The notes under the pieces are model-generated. The model saw nothing but the letters and a program-made list of their open reading frames with translations, did no database searches and was not told the origin of the DNA. The translations under genes were made by a program, and so were the position numbers. From assembly GCA_905183005.1 (NCBI GenBank), contig CAJJDO010000002.1, positions 123,911-187,910 on the forward strand: DNA of 64,000 nucleotides. Reading direction: 5' to 3'. This document shows, piece after piece, positions 12,385 to 24,104 of the stretch (positions within the stretch are counted from its first letter, which is position 1; the number at the start of each line of letters is the position of its first letter). Source of the DNA: Paramecium pentaurelia (Eukaryota; Ciliophora; Oligohymenophorea; Peniculida; Parameciidae).

Positions 12385-12725
12385 AGATATTAATGCTTTA
12401 ATATTTTATTATGGTATATGTAGAAAAATAAATATAGAACTAATCAAATCATATAAATTTTGCACAATTCATTATATTTATTATTAATTTCCATCTTGAT
12501 TCATCTCATTCAGCAATAATATACTAACTAAGAATAATAAGTTAATAATCAATAAAAATATTGAGTGTTGATAATAAAATATTCATTAACACTCAAATCA
12601 ATCTTATGGATAGCATTATTATAATTGGTGAAGTAACTTTTTGAAATTATTAATAGATTTTATGTTTTCTTACCACTTTAATAATAATTTTCATTTAAAA
12701 AAACAGAATTCATTGATATCTTTAA

Positions 12726-13139
12726 ATGGATTCTTCAATTAGTAATATTATGGTAGATAATCAGGAAAATGATACTTTGTGTACAAAATATGGGGAACTT
12801 CTTATATGGACTCCAAAAACAAAAGATGAGATCAAATTAAAAAATCAATCATAAATCCATAGAAAAGAGTTAAGTTAAGTTGGTTCTTTGGCAACTACTA
12901 AGGAATGGACTAAAACTTTATTGCACACTAGTACATTGATTAGTAAAGAAGCATACGTCAGGTCACTGAACTCAATGGAAGCTTTTTATGAAAAAAGAGA
13001 AAAAGAGTCTGTTGATAATCAAACTAAGAGTCTTTCACCTGTAAAACATTAATTTGAAGAAATATCAGACTATACTTTCAAATTATAGGATGGTATAAAG
13101 AAAGTGAGATTTAGATTAAATTCAGATTATCAAGCATGA
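12726..13139 (+). CDS. Hypothetical protein, 137 residues
   Basis: Intronless frame from ATG 12726 to TGA 13137-13139. The protein is polar and mixed in charge, with a short aromatic stretch (CTKYGELLIWTPKTKDEIK) and a central helix-like part (YVRSLNSMEAFYEKREKE). There is no signal peptide, membrane segment or known motif. Base composition is richer in G and C than the flanks, which supports coding. Function is not recognised. Confidence 0.6.
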
Positions 13140-13823
13140 CCTCTATATTTGTGAATAGTATTTGTGTTTATATTGTCTTTATGAATATATTTTATATTAT
13201 CCAATCCTACTTACCTATTAAATTGTATTTGCTAAAAACAATAGATTATAATGTATGAATAAAAATTGAACTTTCTTTATCAAATTGATTACAAATAGAA
13301 TTAAGATTTAATTCAATTGCAATTTAATAAAAATTTTAATATTTCACAATTAGTGATGATAATTCAACACTTAAAAAACAATTTATTAATGAATTATCTT
13401 CTGAATAAACTTGACATTATAAATATAATATTATTATAATTATGGTCAACATATTTAAATTTATTTAAGTAATGAGAATAATAGGTTAACCTTTATATCT
13501 ATGAAAAGGATCTATTAACAATTAATGTAAATGTTATAAATCACCAATTATAAAATTTAAAGAAATTCTTGAATTATAAATTTATTATTATTATTATTTT
13601 TATTATTGAAGATTAAATCATATATATTATATTGCTATTAATAAAACATTGTTATTTACATAAAAATATGAAATAAATTAATTGAAATATTGCATTGACT
13701 TTTTTTTTAATTATCAAAGTAATATAATTAAGTATTGATAATCGTTATAAAAGTTTATAAAAAAGTTAAGTTCTTTTCAATAGATTATATAGTTTTAAAA
13801 AAATTTTTAAAAGGAGGATTTAT
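13140..13823. other. Gene-free AT-rich stretch
   Basis: About 0.68 kb between two plus-strand genes, dominated by A/T runs with frequent TGA in all frames. No gene or RNA seen; it should carry the promoter of the JmjC gene. Confidence 0.5.
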
Positions 13824-15705
13824 ATGAAAATAATTAATTAGTTTATTAATAATATGAGTAAATTATTATAAGGAAGAGATCAGTATGTAATTTTCTTGAT
13901 TTTCAAATATTTGTTAATAATTAATACATTTAATTATTTTAGTAGGATAAATTTTAGAATGCAAAAATATTTATTGGATAATTTGCCACTTTCTTTGTAA
14001 GAGAGAAACTTACTATATGCTAATGGACAATAAGTATATGATCAAGTTATGAAGGATGGAGGATTCGTTAAGGTATATTATATTATTTAACAATAAGGTA
14101 TTTTGTCAAAGAGAATTACCTGCTTATTTAAAAGAGGACGATTGGGTAAGTTTCTATTAGAGTAAAGTAATAGTTTATGAATACAAATCAATGGTTGATG
14201 GTTCTTGCATAGGAAAACCGTATTATTATAATTATAGTGAAATGTTAAAAATATATGAAGAGAAATAGTTATCTTGGTTAAAACATCAAATAAGTATTTT
14301 AACAATAGATCCAAAAGCATTAGAAATGATAAATGTGTTTTTTAATTTTGAAGCTCTCAAATAGAATCATGGTAATTAAACCATTGATATCAGAGTATAA
14401 TAACCTGGATATGATTCATTTTTACCATGCAAAATCAATTAACAATTAGAAGGAATGAAAATTATGGATTATGTTGATTATCTTAATGATCCATCAAAAT
14501 TTATAAAAAAAGAAGGACTTTCAGTAGATCAAAGATTATTTGCTGTAAATGTTAATATGTAAGGATGGGATAAGGAAATAAATCATTTAAAATAGTTCTT
14601 ACCAAAATGTTTAAGACCTTAAGGTGAAAATGATGGATTAAGTTACTTAAGATAAGAAATAGATGGTGTCAATATACCTTAAATTTATATAAAAACAGAT
14701 GGAGTTTGGACAGGTGGACATTAAGAAAATCTAAGTGTTAATGCTATTAATATTAATCATGGTCCTGCTGATTGTATTTGGATTACTGTAGATAATGAAA
14801 ATGTTTAAAAATTAAGATAAAAAGTATTAGAACTATATGATACAGATATATTTAAAAATGAAGGTTTATGGTTTAAAGAACCTGAATTCTTTTTAAAAAA
14901 TGGAATACCATTTAGATACACTTTATAAAAGAAAGGTGATGTTGTAATATTAGGAGCTGGTTGTTTGCATTGGGTTAGATCTTTAGGTTAAACTATTAAT
15001 ACTGCATGGAATTAAGTTGCATTAGATGATATGACTCTTGAAGCAATGAGTGAAAGACATAAATTAAATAAAGAAATTAATTATAGAACTGTAATTCCAT
15101 ATAAGAATTTAATGTTAGATTTATATATTCATGAAAAGTCATTATCATAGATGACAATAGAGAGAATTTAATTAGAATTATAAAATTTTTTTGATTAAGA
15201 AAATAGAAAATTACATTTAATAGATCCACCATCATCTTAATTAATTGAATGTTGTAAAGAAGTATAATTATGTTCTAAATGTGAACATGAAATATTTTTA
15301 TATTTTTATCATGATGATGAAGAATATTTATGTTTAGATTGTGTTTAAAATAAGTCTAATCATAAAAGTTTACCAATATCTATGAAATATAGATATCATT
15401 GCTTTTATTTTTTATTATAAGCATAACCAACAAATTGTAACTAAGAATTTTGTTGTCCTTATACTGGAAAAACTAAATGTTCAATACAACAAGAACTTAA
15501 ACCAGCATAATTTAAGTATAAAGCATAACCTAAATTAAATTCAATGCTTCATGGAACTGATAAAATGAAGAAAAAGAAATTTGATAGAATGGATTATGAA
15601 ATTGATGCAAAAACAACAGTTTAAAATGATAAATAAAAAACAAGAGGTAGAAAATAATCTATTGATAAATCATAACCAACAATAAAAAGAAATAGAAATT
15701 ATTGA
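13824..15705 (+). CDS. JmjC-domain protein, KDM6/UTX-like histone demethylase candidate
   Basis: One 25-nt intron (14073-14097) leaves 618 residues. The JmjC core contains TDGVWTGGHQENLSVNA: His (14718-14720) and Glu (14724-14726) of the Fe(II)-binding HxE are present. Then come NHGPADCIWITVD and GDVVILGAGCLHWVRSLG, where the distal iron His (14968-14970) is kept, followed by NTAWNQV. The pattern GHQEN...GP.DC.W...HWV...G...N.AWN matches the KDM6 (H3K27 demethylase) branch. A cysteine-rich module follows (CCKEVQLCSKCEHE, LCLDCVQNKSNH, CNQEFCCPY), comparable in place to the KDM6 zinc-binding domain, and then a basic tail. A 2-oxoglutarate/Fe oxygenase acting on chromatin is well supported; substrate specificity is inference. 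The first ~45 residues are uncertain, and ATG 13962 is an alternative start. Confidence 0.88.
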
Positions 15706-16019
15706 TTTAATTATAACAATTTAGAAATTTTAAAATTTAATTTCTAAAATTCTTAAATTTCTTCTTAATTCATTATTATATATTAAATATTATTAATTAT
15801 TCATTTATTTATAAATACAAAATATTTATTTCTTTCTTTTTTTTTTGTTTTGTTTTCTTTTATTTTAATAACTAAATTTCAATTTTTTCTTGATTATCAC
15901 TTTTTTTTATATTTAGTATCTAGGATCATAAACCGAATTTATTATCTTCAAATTTCAACTTTTAATATAATTTTTGTAATGTGATTGTTATTTTGAAAAT
16001 AAAATAAAACATAATAACA
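15706..16019. other. Short intergenic stretch
   Basis: About 0.3 kb between two plus-strand genes, with long T runs; no feature seen. Confidence 0.45.
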
Positions 16020-17327
16020 ATGATTGATCTATTCTCAAGTCCATCTCCAATTCCATAATAATCAACTACAAATGATGAAAATATCTAATGTAATTGGATG
16101 TAAAAACGTTTCTTATTTACTCAAAGCCATTGTAAAAAAATTGACTTTGATAACAGTCATACTACGTAACTTTTGAAATAATCTTGAAGGAAATCTATTT
16201 TTCCTATCTCTTCATAAGAAGAAATACGGATTCCAAGTGCTAAAATTGAAAATAAAGAGTTCTTAGATCCATTACATTTAAGTTCTTATACTTAATCATA
16301 TATTGACAAAAACCAATTCTCAATTGTCTGTGAAACTTAAAAGAGTCAAGTCACATTAAATTTATTGATTGCTGGACAATGTGGAACTGGAAAAACAACA
16401 TTCGTTGATGCTTTATTAAATAAAGTAAATTCCAAAAATACACTATATATAGAAACCTATAGCTAGACAATATCAGGGAAATATTTCTGAAACTAATCAA
16501 GTATAAGAATCTATGGGAGTTATTGAATATGAAAACTAAATTGTTTATTTAAATATCTTTGATGCAAAAGGTTTTTAAAAAAATAACTAAAAAGAATGGT
16601 TTAAAGAAATTAGGCATTTAATCAATTAAAAGGTAATCTATACATATTATTCAAGTTTAAAAAATAAATTCGAAGAAACAAGTATGCATATCTTAACAAA
16701 ACACTATATTCTCAAATATCTAATTTAATAAATGATGAAAGAGTAAACATTTATATAATTATTCCATAGATTCACTTATGTCTTTACTTTCTCAGTGGAC
16801 CTGCATACTTTAATGAGGATATTCTATATTTACAAAAGTTATCCAACTTAGTAAATGTTATACCAATCCTAGCCAGAGGTGATTAATATACAAAATCTGA
16901 AGTTCTTGAATTAAAATAAAGATACAATAAGACTTTTAAAGAATTCAATATTGATATCTATGATTGTCTCAAAATTAATGATGAATCATTCAAATAATAA
17001 CTCAAATAAGGAGAATTTGGATAGTGTTCTCCCTTTATGATTATTGCTTCTACTTATGAATATTACAATGATTAAGGCAAGAAAATACAAGGGAGACAAT
17101 ATCCTTGGGGATAATGTGATCTATGGAATCCTTAACATTCAGATTTCTTGTTACTCTATAAATCATTAATAGGATATTATATATATGATTTAATTAAGCT
17201 TACTGATTTCTATCAACATAGCTTTATTAAAAGAAAACAAGAAACTTAGAAAAAGAATAAAAGCAGAATGGGCTTTTTAAATTAAATATTAGTTCAAATC
17301 AATTAAATATTATATTTAATTGATTGA
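16020..17327 (+). CDS. Septin
   Basis: Introns 16166-16189, 16425-16452 and 16633-16655 leave 410 residues. The GTPase domain shows G1 as GQCGTGKTTFVDALLN, G3 as FDAKGF and G4 as ARGD in VIPILARGDQYTKSE. The septin-unique element is intact: GRQYPWGQCDLW with HSDFLLLYKSLI. YFLSGPAYFNEDILYLQKL corresponds to the septin stretch after G3. Septins are GTP-binding proteins that polymerise into filaments and rings at membranes. G4 is unusual (ARGD rather than AKAD) and the P-loop replaces the typical ESGLGKST, so nucleotide handling may differ. There is a long N-terminal extension of about 110 residues and no obvious C-terminal coiled coil. Confidence 0.92.
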
Positions 17328-17736
17328 TACTTTAATTTCGTATTATTATATATACTATAAATTATATAAAAAAATATTAATTTTTATTATAATTACAATC
17401 TATATGATGTTAAACAAACTACTTATTTCTCATATTCTAATTATGCTAAATTAAAATTATAATCTGTTTATCTATTCTCCTTTTTTTAAATAAAACTATA
17501 TGATATTAAACCTATCATCTACAAGATCAAAGTTAAGGTTCCTGAGAATTCAAAAAATCCACAAGAATTATCTTAGCTTATTTAATTTTATTGTTAATCA
17601 TTGAAATCTTTTCATATTACAATACAGATATTCTAAAATTCTTACTATTTACATTAGGACTCTAAGTTTTAAATTAAAAAAAAACCTTTATTCAAACATT
17701 AGAATCTAACCATTATCTATTACATCTAGATATTAG
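17328..17736. other. AT-rich stretch without a supported gene
   Basis: About 0.4 kb between the septin stop and a weak minus-strand ORF. Frames are open by chance in places, but none looks like protein. Confidence 0.4.
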
Positions 17737-17913
17737 TCAATAATTAATAAATCTATCATAAGTGAAAAATTCATTCTAACATCAAGTGAGATGGAATACT
17801 TTCTCTTTTAAAAATTCCTGGATTGCTTGACCTCGTTTTGGATCAAATTCAATATAAGATCTAAATAATTCATTTAATGTTTCTGAATTAGCTTCATTAT
17901 AAACAGAATTCAT
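17737..17913 (-). CDS. Possible 50-residue protein with one intron
   Basis: ATG 17913; a 24-nt GTA...TAG intron joins MNSVYNEANSETLNELFRSY and IEFDPKRGQAIQEFLKEK to NEFFTYDRFINY before TGA 17737-17739. The amino-acid pattern is protein-like, and the same frame stays open upstream of the ATG, so this may be the last exon of a gene that cannot be assembled here. No family is recognised. With only one stop codon in very AT-rich DNA, short open frames arise by chance. Confidence 0.3.
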
Positions 17914-18671
17914 AGAAAATTAAGTAAAAAATTATTCCTCATATGAGATCGTTATAATTTTTAGTTTGCTTTTATAATTGAATTAACAAATCTAAGATAT
18001 TCATTTTGGTCGTTTAAATATTCTACTTATTATTTTAATTATCATAAATATTTTTGAGTCTAATCTTATTTATTTCAAAATAATGCTTTAATTGGTGATG
18101 AATCTATAAGTAATTATTATAATTCTTAATTATTATAAAAGCGTTACATTAATTTATTCTTATCTAATATGAGACTCTAATAATTGATTTAAGCATAATT
18201 TATTTCTGTATAAGTTTTATATTTTTTTAAATATTGCAGGACATTTAGAAGTAAAATTTATTTAAATCTATAATAATCATTTATCATTTAGATTAGAAAA
18301 AGAATTATATTTTAATTTAATATCAGTAAAAGTCATACTTAATTTCTTAAACCCAATTTTCTAAATTCATTCAAATATACAATAAAAGTATATATTACAA
18401 TTTATTATATAATTGTTAAAATAGGATCAAAATTAGATAGGCATTTTAAATATAAAAAATGTTGATTGGTAAAATATGTACAAAAGGGTCTATTATAATA
18501 ATTCAATAGATGAATCATGGTTCAAATGTTAGTGAAGTGTTTTAAAATTAAGAATATATTATAGAAGATTCTCAGAAAAGATGATTAAATGTTAGAAATA
18601 GGAGCTTTTTTATAGGATGAGTTATAAAAGTATTTATAATAATTAGAAAGATAAGAATATAAAATTAATAA
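17914..18671. other. Ambiguous stretch with overlapping open frames
   Basis: All three minus-strand frames between about 17930 and 18200 contain protein-like runs (for example YLNDQNEYLRFVNSII in one and KMNILDLLIQLQKQTKN in another), broken by TGA. No intron set that restores one long protein was found. It may be a decayed gene or chance. The rest is plain AT-rich DNA. Confidence 0.35.
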
Positions 18672-18854
18672 TCATATAGGTTTTGAATCTGATAATTTCT
18701 GCTTTTCTTTACTGCAATTTCTTCTCATTACAATTGGATTTTTGATAAGCATGAAATTTTATTCCATACCTAGACAATCTGATTATATCAATTGTTCTAT
18801 TTAATCTATATCATCTCTTTGCTTTGGTTTAGACTTTCTTAAAGAGCAGCCCAT
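18672..18854 (-). CDS. Possible 60-residue acylated protein (MGCS N-terminus)
   Basis: Short intact frame from ATG 18854 to TGA 18672-18674. It begins MGCSLRKSKPKQRDD: Gly2 is a potential N-myristoylation site, Cys3 a potential palmitoylation site, and a basic patch follows, as in small membrane-tethered signalling proteins. The rest is helical and polar, with LIKNPIVMRRNCSKEKQK near the end. No family is recognised. It may be only a first exon, though no donor site was found before the stop. Confidence 0.4.
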
Positions 18855-19016
18855 TTTAAAATTGTAAAAGTTGAATGGAATTATTAAAAATATTATTATA
18901 AATATACATATTTTAGAAGAATAATGAAATTAAATAGTTTACGAATTAGGTTGATTGCTTAATTTGATATTTGAGACAACTATTTACAATAATAAATATA
19001 TAACATTAATTATATA

Positions 19017-21613
19017 ATGATCGAGGATTAAGCTAACTTAGAATTATAAATCTTTGGTCCATAAATTACTTAAATCCCTGATTTAACTTAATATTAGAAA
19101 CAACATTTGGATTCATAAGAATCCTTGAGATCTATTGAAAGTCCTCATATTTAATCGAATCGTTATTTTGTAAGCAGCAAACGGAGGTTATAGAGATTAA
19201 CAAGAATAATCAATCCATCTTAGAATAATTAACTTAAGTTAGAGTAAAAGATAAACCCTAAAATAGATGAAAATGAGTAATTCTCCAGACTTGTAAGAAA
19301 AAATAGACTTATATAAAAATTCAAATAAAATTTGCTTTTGAACTCTTATATCCTTCCAAATGCTTTGAAAACCAAAATTTTATCATTAGAATAATATATT
19401 CAACCCTAGACCTTTCGATTTTTATAGAGTATTTATTTTGATTTATCTAGATAGAATATGGTTAAACAAAATTATAATCAGCAATATTATTGCCTTAAAG
19501 TCCTTTTTTGTATTTTTGGGATTTAATAGCATTATTAGCTAGTTTGTTAGCTTTGTGGATTTGTCCTTTTTTATTAAGTTTTTCTTTTGATGAATACTCA
19601 TTTCCAAAAATCATAATAGGACTTATAACACATTTGATAATAGATAATATTTTGGCCATAAATAGAGCATATATAGAATAAGGAGAAGTAATAATTGATA
19701 GAAAACATATACTTTAATAATATATCAATCATTAAGCTATATTTGAAATAATCTCTTTATTATTATGGATAGGTATTTATCCAAACATTCTTAAGGAATT
19801 TAATTCATCGAAATAAATATTGTTGATTATGTAAAACATAATAGTATTAATTAAATTAAAAAGAACCAATACTAAAATGGAAAATATTTATTTAAAACAT
19901 ACTCTTAGTAATGCTGCAGATTTATTAACTCTAATTTTATCAATATATTATTTTGCTCATTTTATGGCTTGTCTCTTTCATTATGTAGGAGTAATTAGTG
20001 AAACTAATGAATTGACTTGGTTAATTTAAAGATAAATAAGACATGAATCAGTATGGATTAGATATAATACATCATTTTATTGGGCAACAATGACAATTAC
20101 AACTGTAGGTTATGGAGATATTACTCCTGAAAATTAAATAGAGATGTTATTTTTTAATTTAATGATGTTGCTTTCTAGTTTTTTATTTGCATATTCAATG
20201 AATTCAATAGGAATCATTTTAAGAAATCTCTATGAGCAAAATAAAAATTAAAAGTAAATATTATACTAAATTTAGACGTTCAATATTATAATTGAATAAT
20301 TATATGAATCATAATTAAGTTGATCTCTCATTACAAATTAGAATTCGTAATTATTTAAAACATAAAATGGCTAATATGAATTATGAAAAGATTGAATTTA
20401 TTAATAAAACTATTTCTGAATTACCTTAAGGTTTAAGATTCGAATTAAATCAAAATATATCAGAAAAAATTATGAAATCTATTAAAATATTTTCAGATCA
20501 ATTTTCGAAGATTACATAAAATGCATTAACATAAAAAATGAAAAGATTACTGTTTTAACCAGAAGAATATATTTATCATTAATATGAAATTGATGATTAA
20601 TCCTTGTAATAAATATATTTATTTAGAGATATTTTGTAAAAGAAGGAATTATTGATATTTGTGAAGAACAAAGTCAATAAGTTATTTAATCAGTAACTAA
20701 AGGATAGACATTTGGTGAATATTAATTTTTTACAGGCTTTCCAACAAAGACTTGTGCTTTCAGTAGAACACAAAGTGAAGTAGTATAAATTCATAGATCC
20801 AACTTTTTAAAATTAATAAAAGATGAAAAAAAAGACATGGAAAGATTTAATCATATCAAAGATAAAATTCTATTGTATTCAAATTATAACTCTATTTTGC
20901 TCAGTTGTAATCATTGTAATAAAAGTTCACATCTCAATATTAATTGTCCATTACTCACATATTAACCTGATCTAGAAGCTATAATAAAAAAGTCAAATAT
21001 CATTAAGAATCCATAAAAGAGAATGGGTTATCATAGAAAAGGTGATAAAATAAACACTAGAAGAATGTTGAATACTATTCAAGATTCTCTCAATAAATTT
21101 TAATCAGAATGTTAGATTAATTCAGAAGATGAATAATCTAGATATATGTCTCCAGATTACAACAGTCGTATAAATTATAGAAAAAAATCAATAAAGAAAC
21201 CTCATTAAATGATTTCAATATCAAATACTGTTAATTCAGATAAGGAAATGATTCCTTCAGATAGGCAAATTTAAATTCTTACATCTAAAGAAAATTTTGA
21301 AAAAAAAAAAACTACTCCTTCTAAATTTCTCATATAAGGTGAAGAATCTACATATAAAGAATAAAATAAGGATATGGTTTAAGAATTTGAGACAAAGTTT
21401 CAATTCCATCATATCAATATAGATTAAATTAAAATTTTTTAAGAGTATATGCCATACAATAATGTCAATAATGTAATTAAAGGTCTTGAGTAGATAAATA
21501 ATACATTATAATATAAAAATCGATATAAAGAATCTGAAAAATACACTTTTAATTATTTAGCAAAATAACAATCTTTTAATTTAAGAAAATGGTATGATAA
21601 TAAATTTAAATGA
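19017..21613 (+). CDS. Voltage-type K+ channel with cyclic-nucleotide-binding domain and CCHC knuckle
   Basis: Three introns (26 nt ending before the first membrane helix; 20254-20275; 20606-20628) leave 841 residues. The membrane part has hydrophobic helices from LLPQSPFLYFWDLIALLASL onward, LLTLILSIYYFAHFMACLFH as S5, and the pore signature TITTVGYGDITPE (about 20093-20130), the K+ selectivity filter. After S6 comes a linker and a cyclic-nucleotide-binding fold: FVKEGIIDICEE and KGQTFGEYQFFTGFPTKTCAFS. This is the EAG/HCN/CNG-like K+ channel architecture. Just after it stands CNHCNKSSHLNINC (about 20906-20947), a perfect C-X2-C-X4-H-X4-C spacing. The long tail is Ser/Gln-rich. A K+ channel call is secure. 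The third intron seems to end in GAG. Confidence 0.93.
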
Positions 21614-21698
21614 TATTCTTTTTATATGTATATATTATGAATGTTATAATTATTCAAAATTAAAGAATAAGTTATAATAAAATAGAATTATTAATTAT

Positions 21699-22719
21699 AT
21701 GAGTTTGAATCACTAAAAATTACCATCATTTGACATAATAAGAGTAGCTGGTTCAGGAAGCTTTGGTATGTATAATAGCTAAAATTAGGTTATGTTTTTG
21801 AAGCCTATGATCATAATAGAAAATAAAAAGTTGCTCTAAAAAGAATTGAAAAGGTTGGAACTCTTCTTAGTAGAGAATATGAAATATTGTTTGAAGTTAA
21901 AGAATGTGAACATATAGTTAAGATTCTTGTATAAAATTCATCAAATCTAGGATTTTTTCTATTCAAGAAATGAGGCGGGGAAATTAATTCAAAATATAGT
22001 ATTTGAATATATGGAGGATAATCTTGAAAATAAAATTTAAAGTTTTATCAAATAAGGAAAAACATTTTCAGAATTGACAATAAAATGTTACATATATTAG
22101 ATTTTAAAAGGATTATAATTCATTCACTAAAAAGGAATTGTCCATCGTGATCTAAAGCCGTAAAACTAATTACTTAAATCAATAGTGAGAATGTTCTGAT
22201 AAATAATAAAGAAGAAGTCAAATTGTGTGATTTTGGAAGTTCTAAATTGATTACTTCCTCAAGTCAAAATACTCCTTATATAGTTTCTCGTTATTATCGT
22301 GCACCTGAATTGATATTATGTTTAACAAAATATGGTGTTTCAGTAGATATTTGGGCATTAGGTTGTATAATGGGAGAATTAGTAATAAAAGAAGCTCTTT
22401 TTAAAGGTAAAAGTGAAGGAGATCAATTATTTGCAATATTAAAGGTGATGGGTAGTTTAAGTTCAAAAGATGTAGAATACTTTACAAGTAGAGTTCCTTT
22501 CGATAATAAATAAATATTTAAGGAACTCTCTAAATATAAAAAATAAAATCTCAGATAAAAATTTAGTTAAATAAAAGATTTAGATAATTATTTAGATTTA
22601 TTAAAGTAAGAAAATCTATATAATGTTTTAGTTCAATGTTATAATATAATCCTGAAAAGAGAATCAGTGCTTAAGATGCACTTAAACATCCATTTTTTAA
22701 AGATGTAGCAAATTAATGA
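21699..22719 (+). CDS. GSK3-like (CMGC) serine/threonine protein kinase
   Basis: Introns 21766-21788, 21929-21950, 22160-22185 and 22606-22631 leave 307 residues, essentially only the kinase domain. Visible motifs: glycine loop GSGSFGYVFEAYD, ATP-binding lysine in VALKRIEK, VFEYMEDNL hinge, HRDLKPENVL catalytic loop, KLCDFGSSKLI and the activation-segment sequence YIVSRYYRAPELIL. SRYYRAPELI with the Tyr is typical of GSK3/shaggy, followed by SVDIWALGCIMGELV and NPEKRISAQDALKHPFF. All catalytic residues are present, so it should be active. Substrates are unknown. The four introns were each checked by reading frame. The 3' end faces the eIF5A gene 44 bp away. Confidence 0.94.
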
Positions 22720-22763
22720 TAATATATTTACAATAAAATATTTACTAATGTATTTAATGTAAA

Positions 22764-23302
22764 TCATTTATCTTAAGCTTCTCTGCAACTAACAATTTTC
22801 TCTTCTCCCATAGCTGAAAGGACAGCAATTAACAAATCCCTAAATATAAATATAAATATATACTTTCCAGCTTCAAATTATTCTCTAATTTCTTTAACCA
22901 AGTTGAAATCATCTTCAGTTTCAGGTAATTTAAGATCTTCCTTTGTTGATCCATCTTCATTCATAAGAATGACAAAGCCATCACCTTGAATATCCATTAA
23001 AGTATATTCCTTTTTAGTAACAAATGGAACATCAATATTATGAGATGTTGGTGCTGAATCTTCATAAGTCTTATTTGTGAAGATATCTTTTCCAACAATG
23101 GATGCCTAAAAAAATATGAATAATATAGAAATACTTTAGCATGACCATGTTTTCCTGCTTTAGATGTTGAAACATCTGTAATCTTGCAAGGATGTCCTTT
23201 GAGCATGACATATCCTCCTTTTTTTAATGATCCTGCACTTTCTGTGTAGGTATGGGATGATCCAGCATTTCCTTGCTCAAATTGATTTTCGTCGTCAGAC
23301 AT
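22764..23302 (-). CDS. eIF5A: Translation factor eIF5A
   Basis: Introns 22840-22863 and 23106-23134 leave 161 residues, the usual length. The hypusine loop is intact: STSKAGKHGHAKASIVGKDI, with the modified lysine between Gly and His. PCKITDV, DVPFVTKKEYTLMDI, and MGEEKIV near the end are also typical. eIF5A, after its lysine is converted to hypusine, binds the ribosomal E site and relieves stalled peptide-bond formation. The first residues are acidic (MSDDENQFEQG), as in other eukaryotes. The gene starts with ATG 23302 and ends TGA 22764-22766. Confidence 0.97.
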
Positions 23303-23426
23303 TTTTAATTATTTAAAAATTTTATTTTAAATTAGGGATTCGAGAAATATTATGAATAACACTATATCAGAATAAAAATTCTATAAATAATTCAGAATAA
23401 GTTGACCTATAATTAGTTAACTAAAC

Positions 23427-24104
23427 TCATTTAGCTTAGCGTAATATTAATCGATTCATTAATAACTCTTTCCAACAATCAAATTCTAAATTTTCTATAT
23501 GAGACACATCTCTATGAATTCTCTATTCTTTATAACATGTATATGGATATTTCCAATCTAAATTATTTGTTGTCATTATATCCAATTATGTTCTAATATA
23601 AAATATTTAATACTTGTATTCTGTAGTTGATATTTGATCTGATTATATATAATTTGAACTCTTTTGATTAATTAGATCAATCCATTAATTTCTCTTATTA
23701 TGTTACAATAAAGATCTATAAGAAGTTTATTAAGATTGTTAATGAATAATTGATTATTATTGCTTCATTAAGTATGATTATTATTCAGTTTTTCTAATGG
23801 TAAAGTCAGCAGGAGTATGTAAAGAAGTACTTGGTGTTTTTTTCATATGTTTTTTAATATATTTCTTAGCAGATTTATGAGCCAATTCTGTTAACACATT
23901 TTTAAATGATACATTTTAAGGCATTATAACCATTGTATTCTCATAAGATGATTTCAATTTAGTATCGCTTATTAGATTTTTAACATCTTTTTTAGATTTT
24001 GGACAATAAAATTGCTTCTATTAGGTATCACATCTATCATGTGTATAGATGATTGGTTATTTATTGAATGAAGAAGTTCTCTTTTTAGAATTTCCTTTAT
24101 TCAT
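23427..24104 (-). CDS. Hypothetical basic protein, 225 residues
   Basis: Single uninterrupted frame from ATG 24104 to TGA 23427-23429. The N-terminal half is Lys/Ser-rich (MNKGNSKKRTSSFNKQP) with a Cys pair in HDRCDTQQKQFYCPKSKKD. A helical basic part follows (KSAKKYIKKHMKKTPSTS), then a Gln-rich middle, and an aromatic C-terminal part (NLDWKYPYTCYKEQRIHRD, then NLEFDCWKELLMNRLI). No membrane segment or known domain. The composition and conserved-looking Trp/Cys pattern suggest a real protein; function unknown. Confidence 0.6.

Noticed and set aside
17939..18196. 85-residue minus-strand open frame
   Set aside because: With a single stop codon in very AT-rich DNA, frames of this length are expected by chance, and competing frames overlap it.
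22223..22513. Separate 96-residue protein
   Set aside because: It is the longest intron-free exon segment of the GSK3-like kinase, not a gene by itself.
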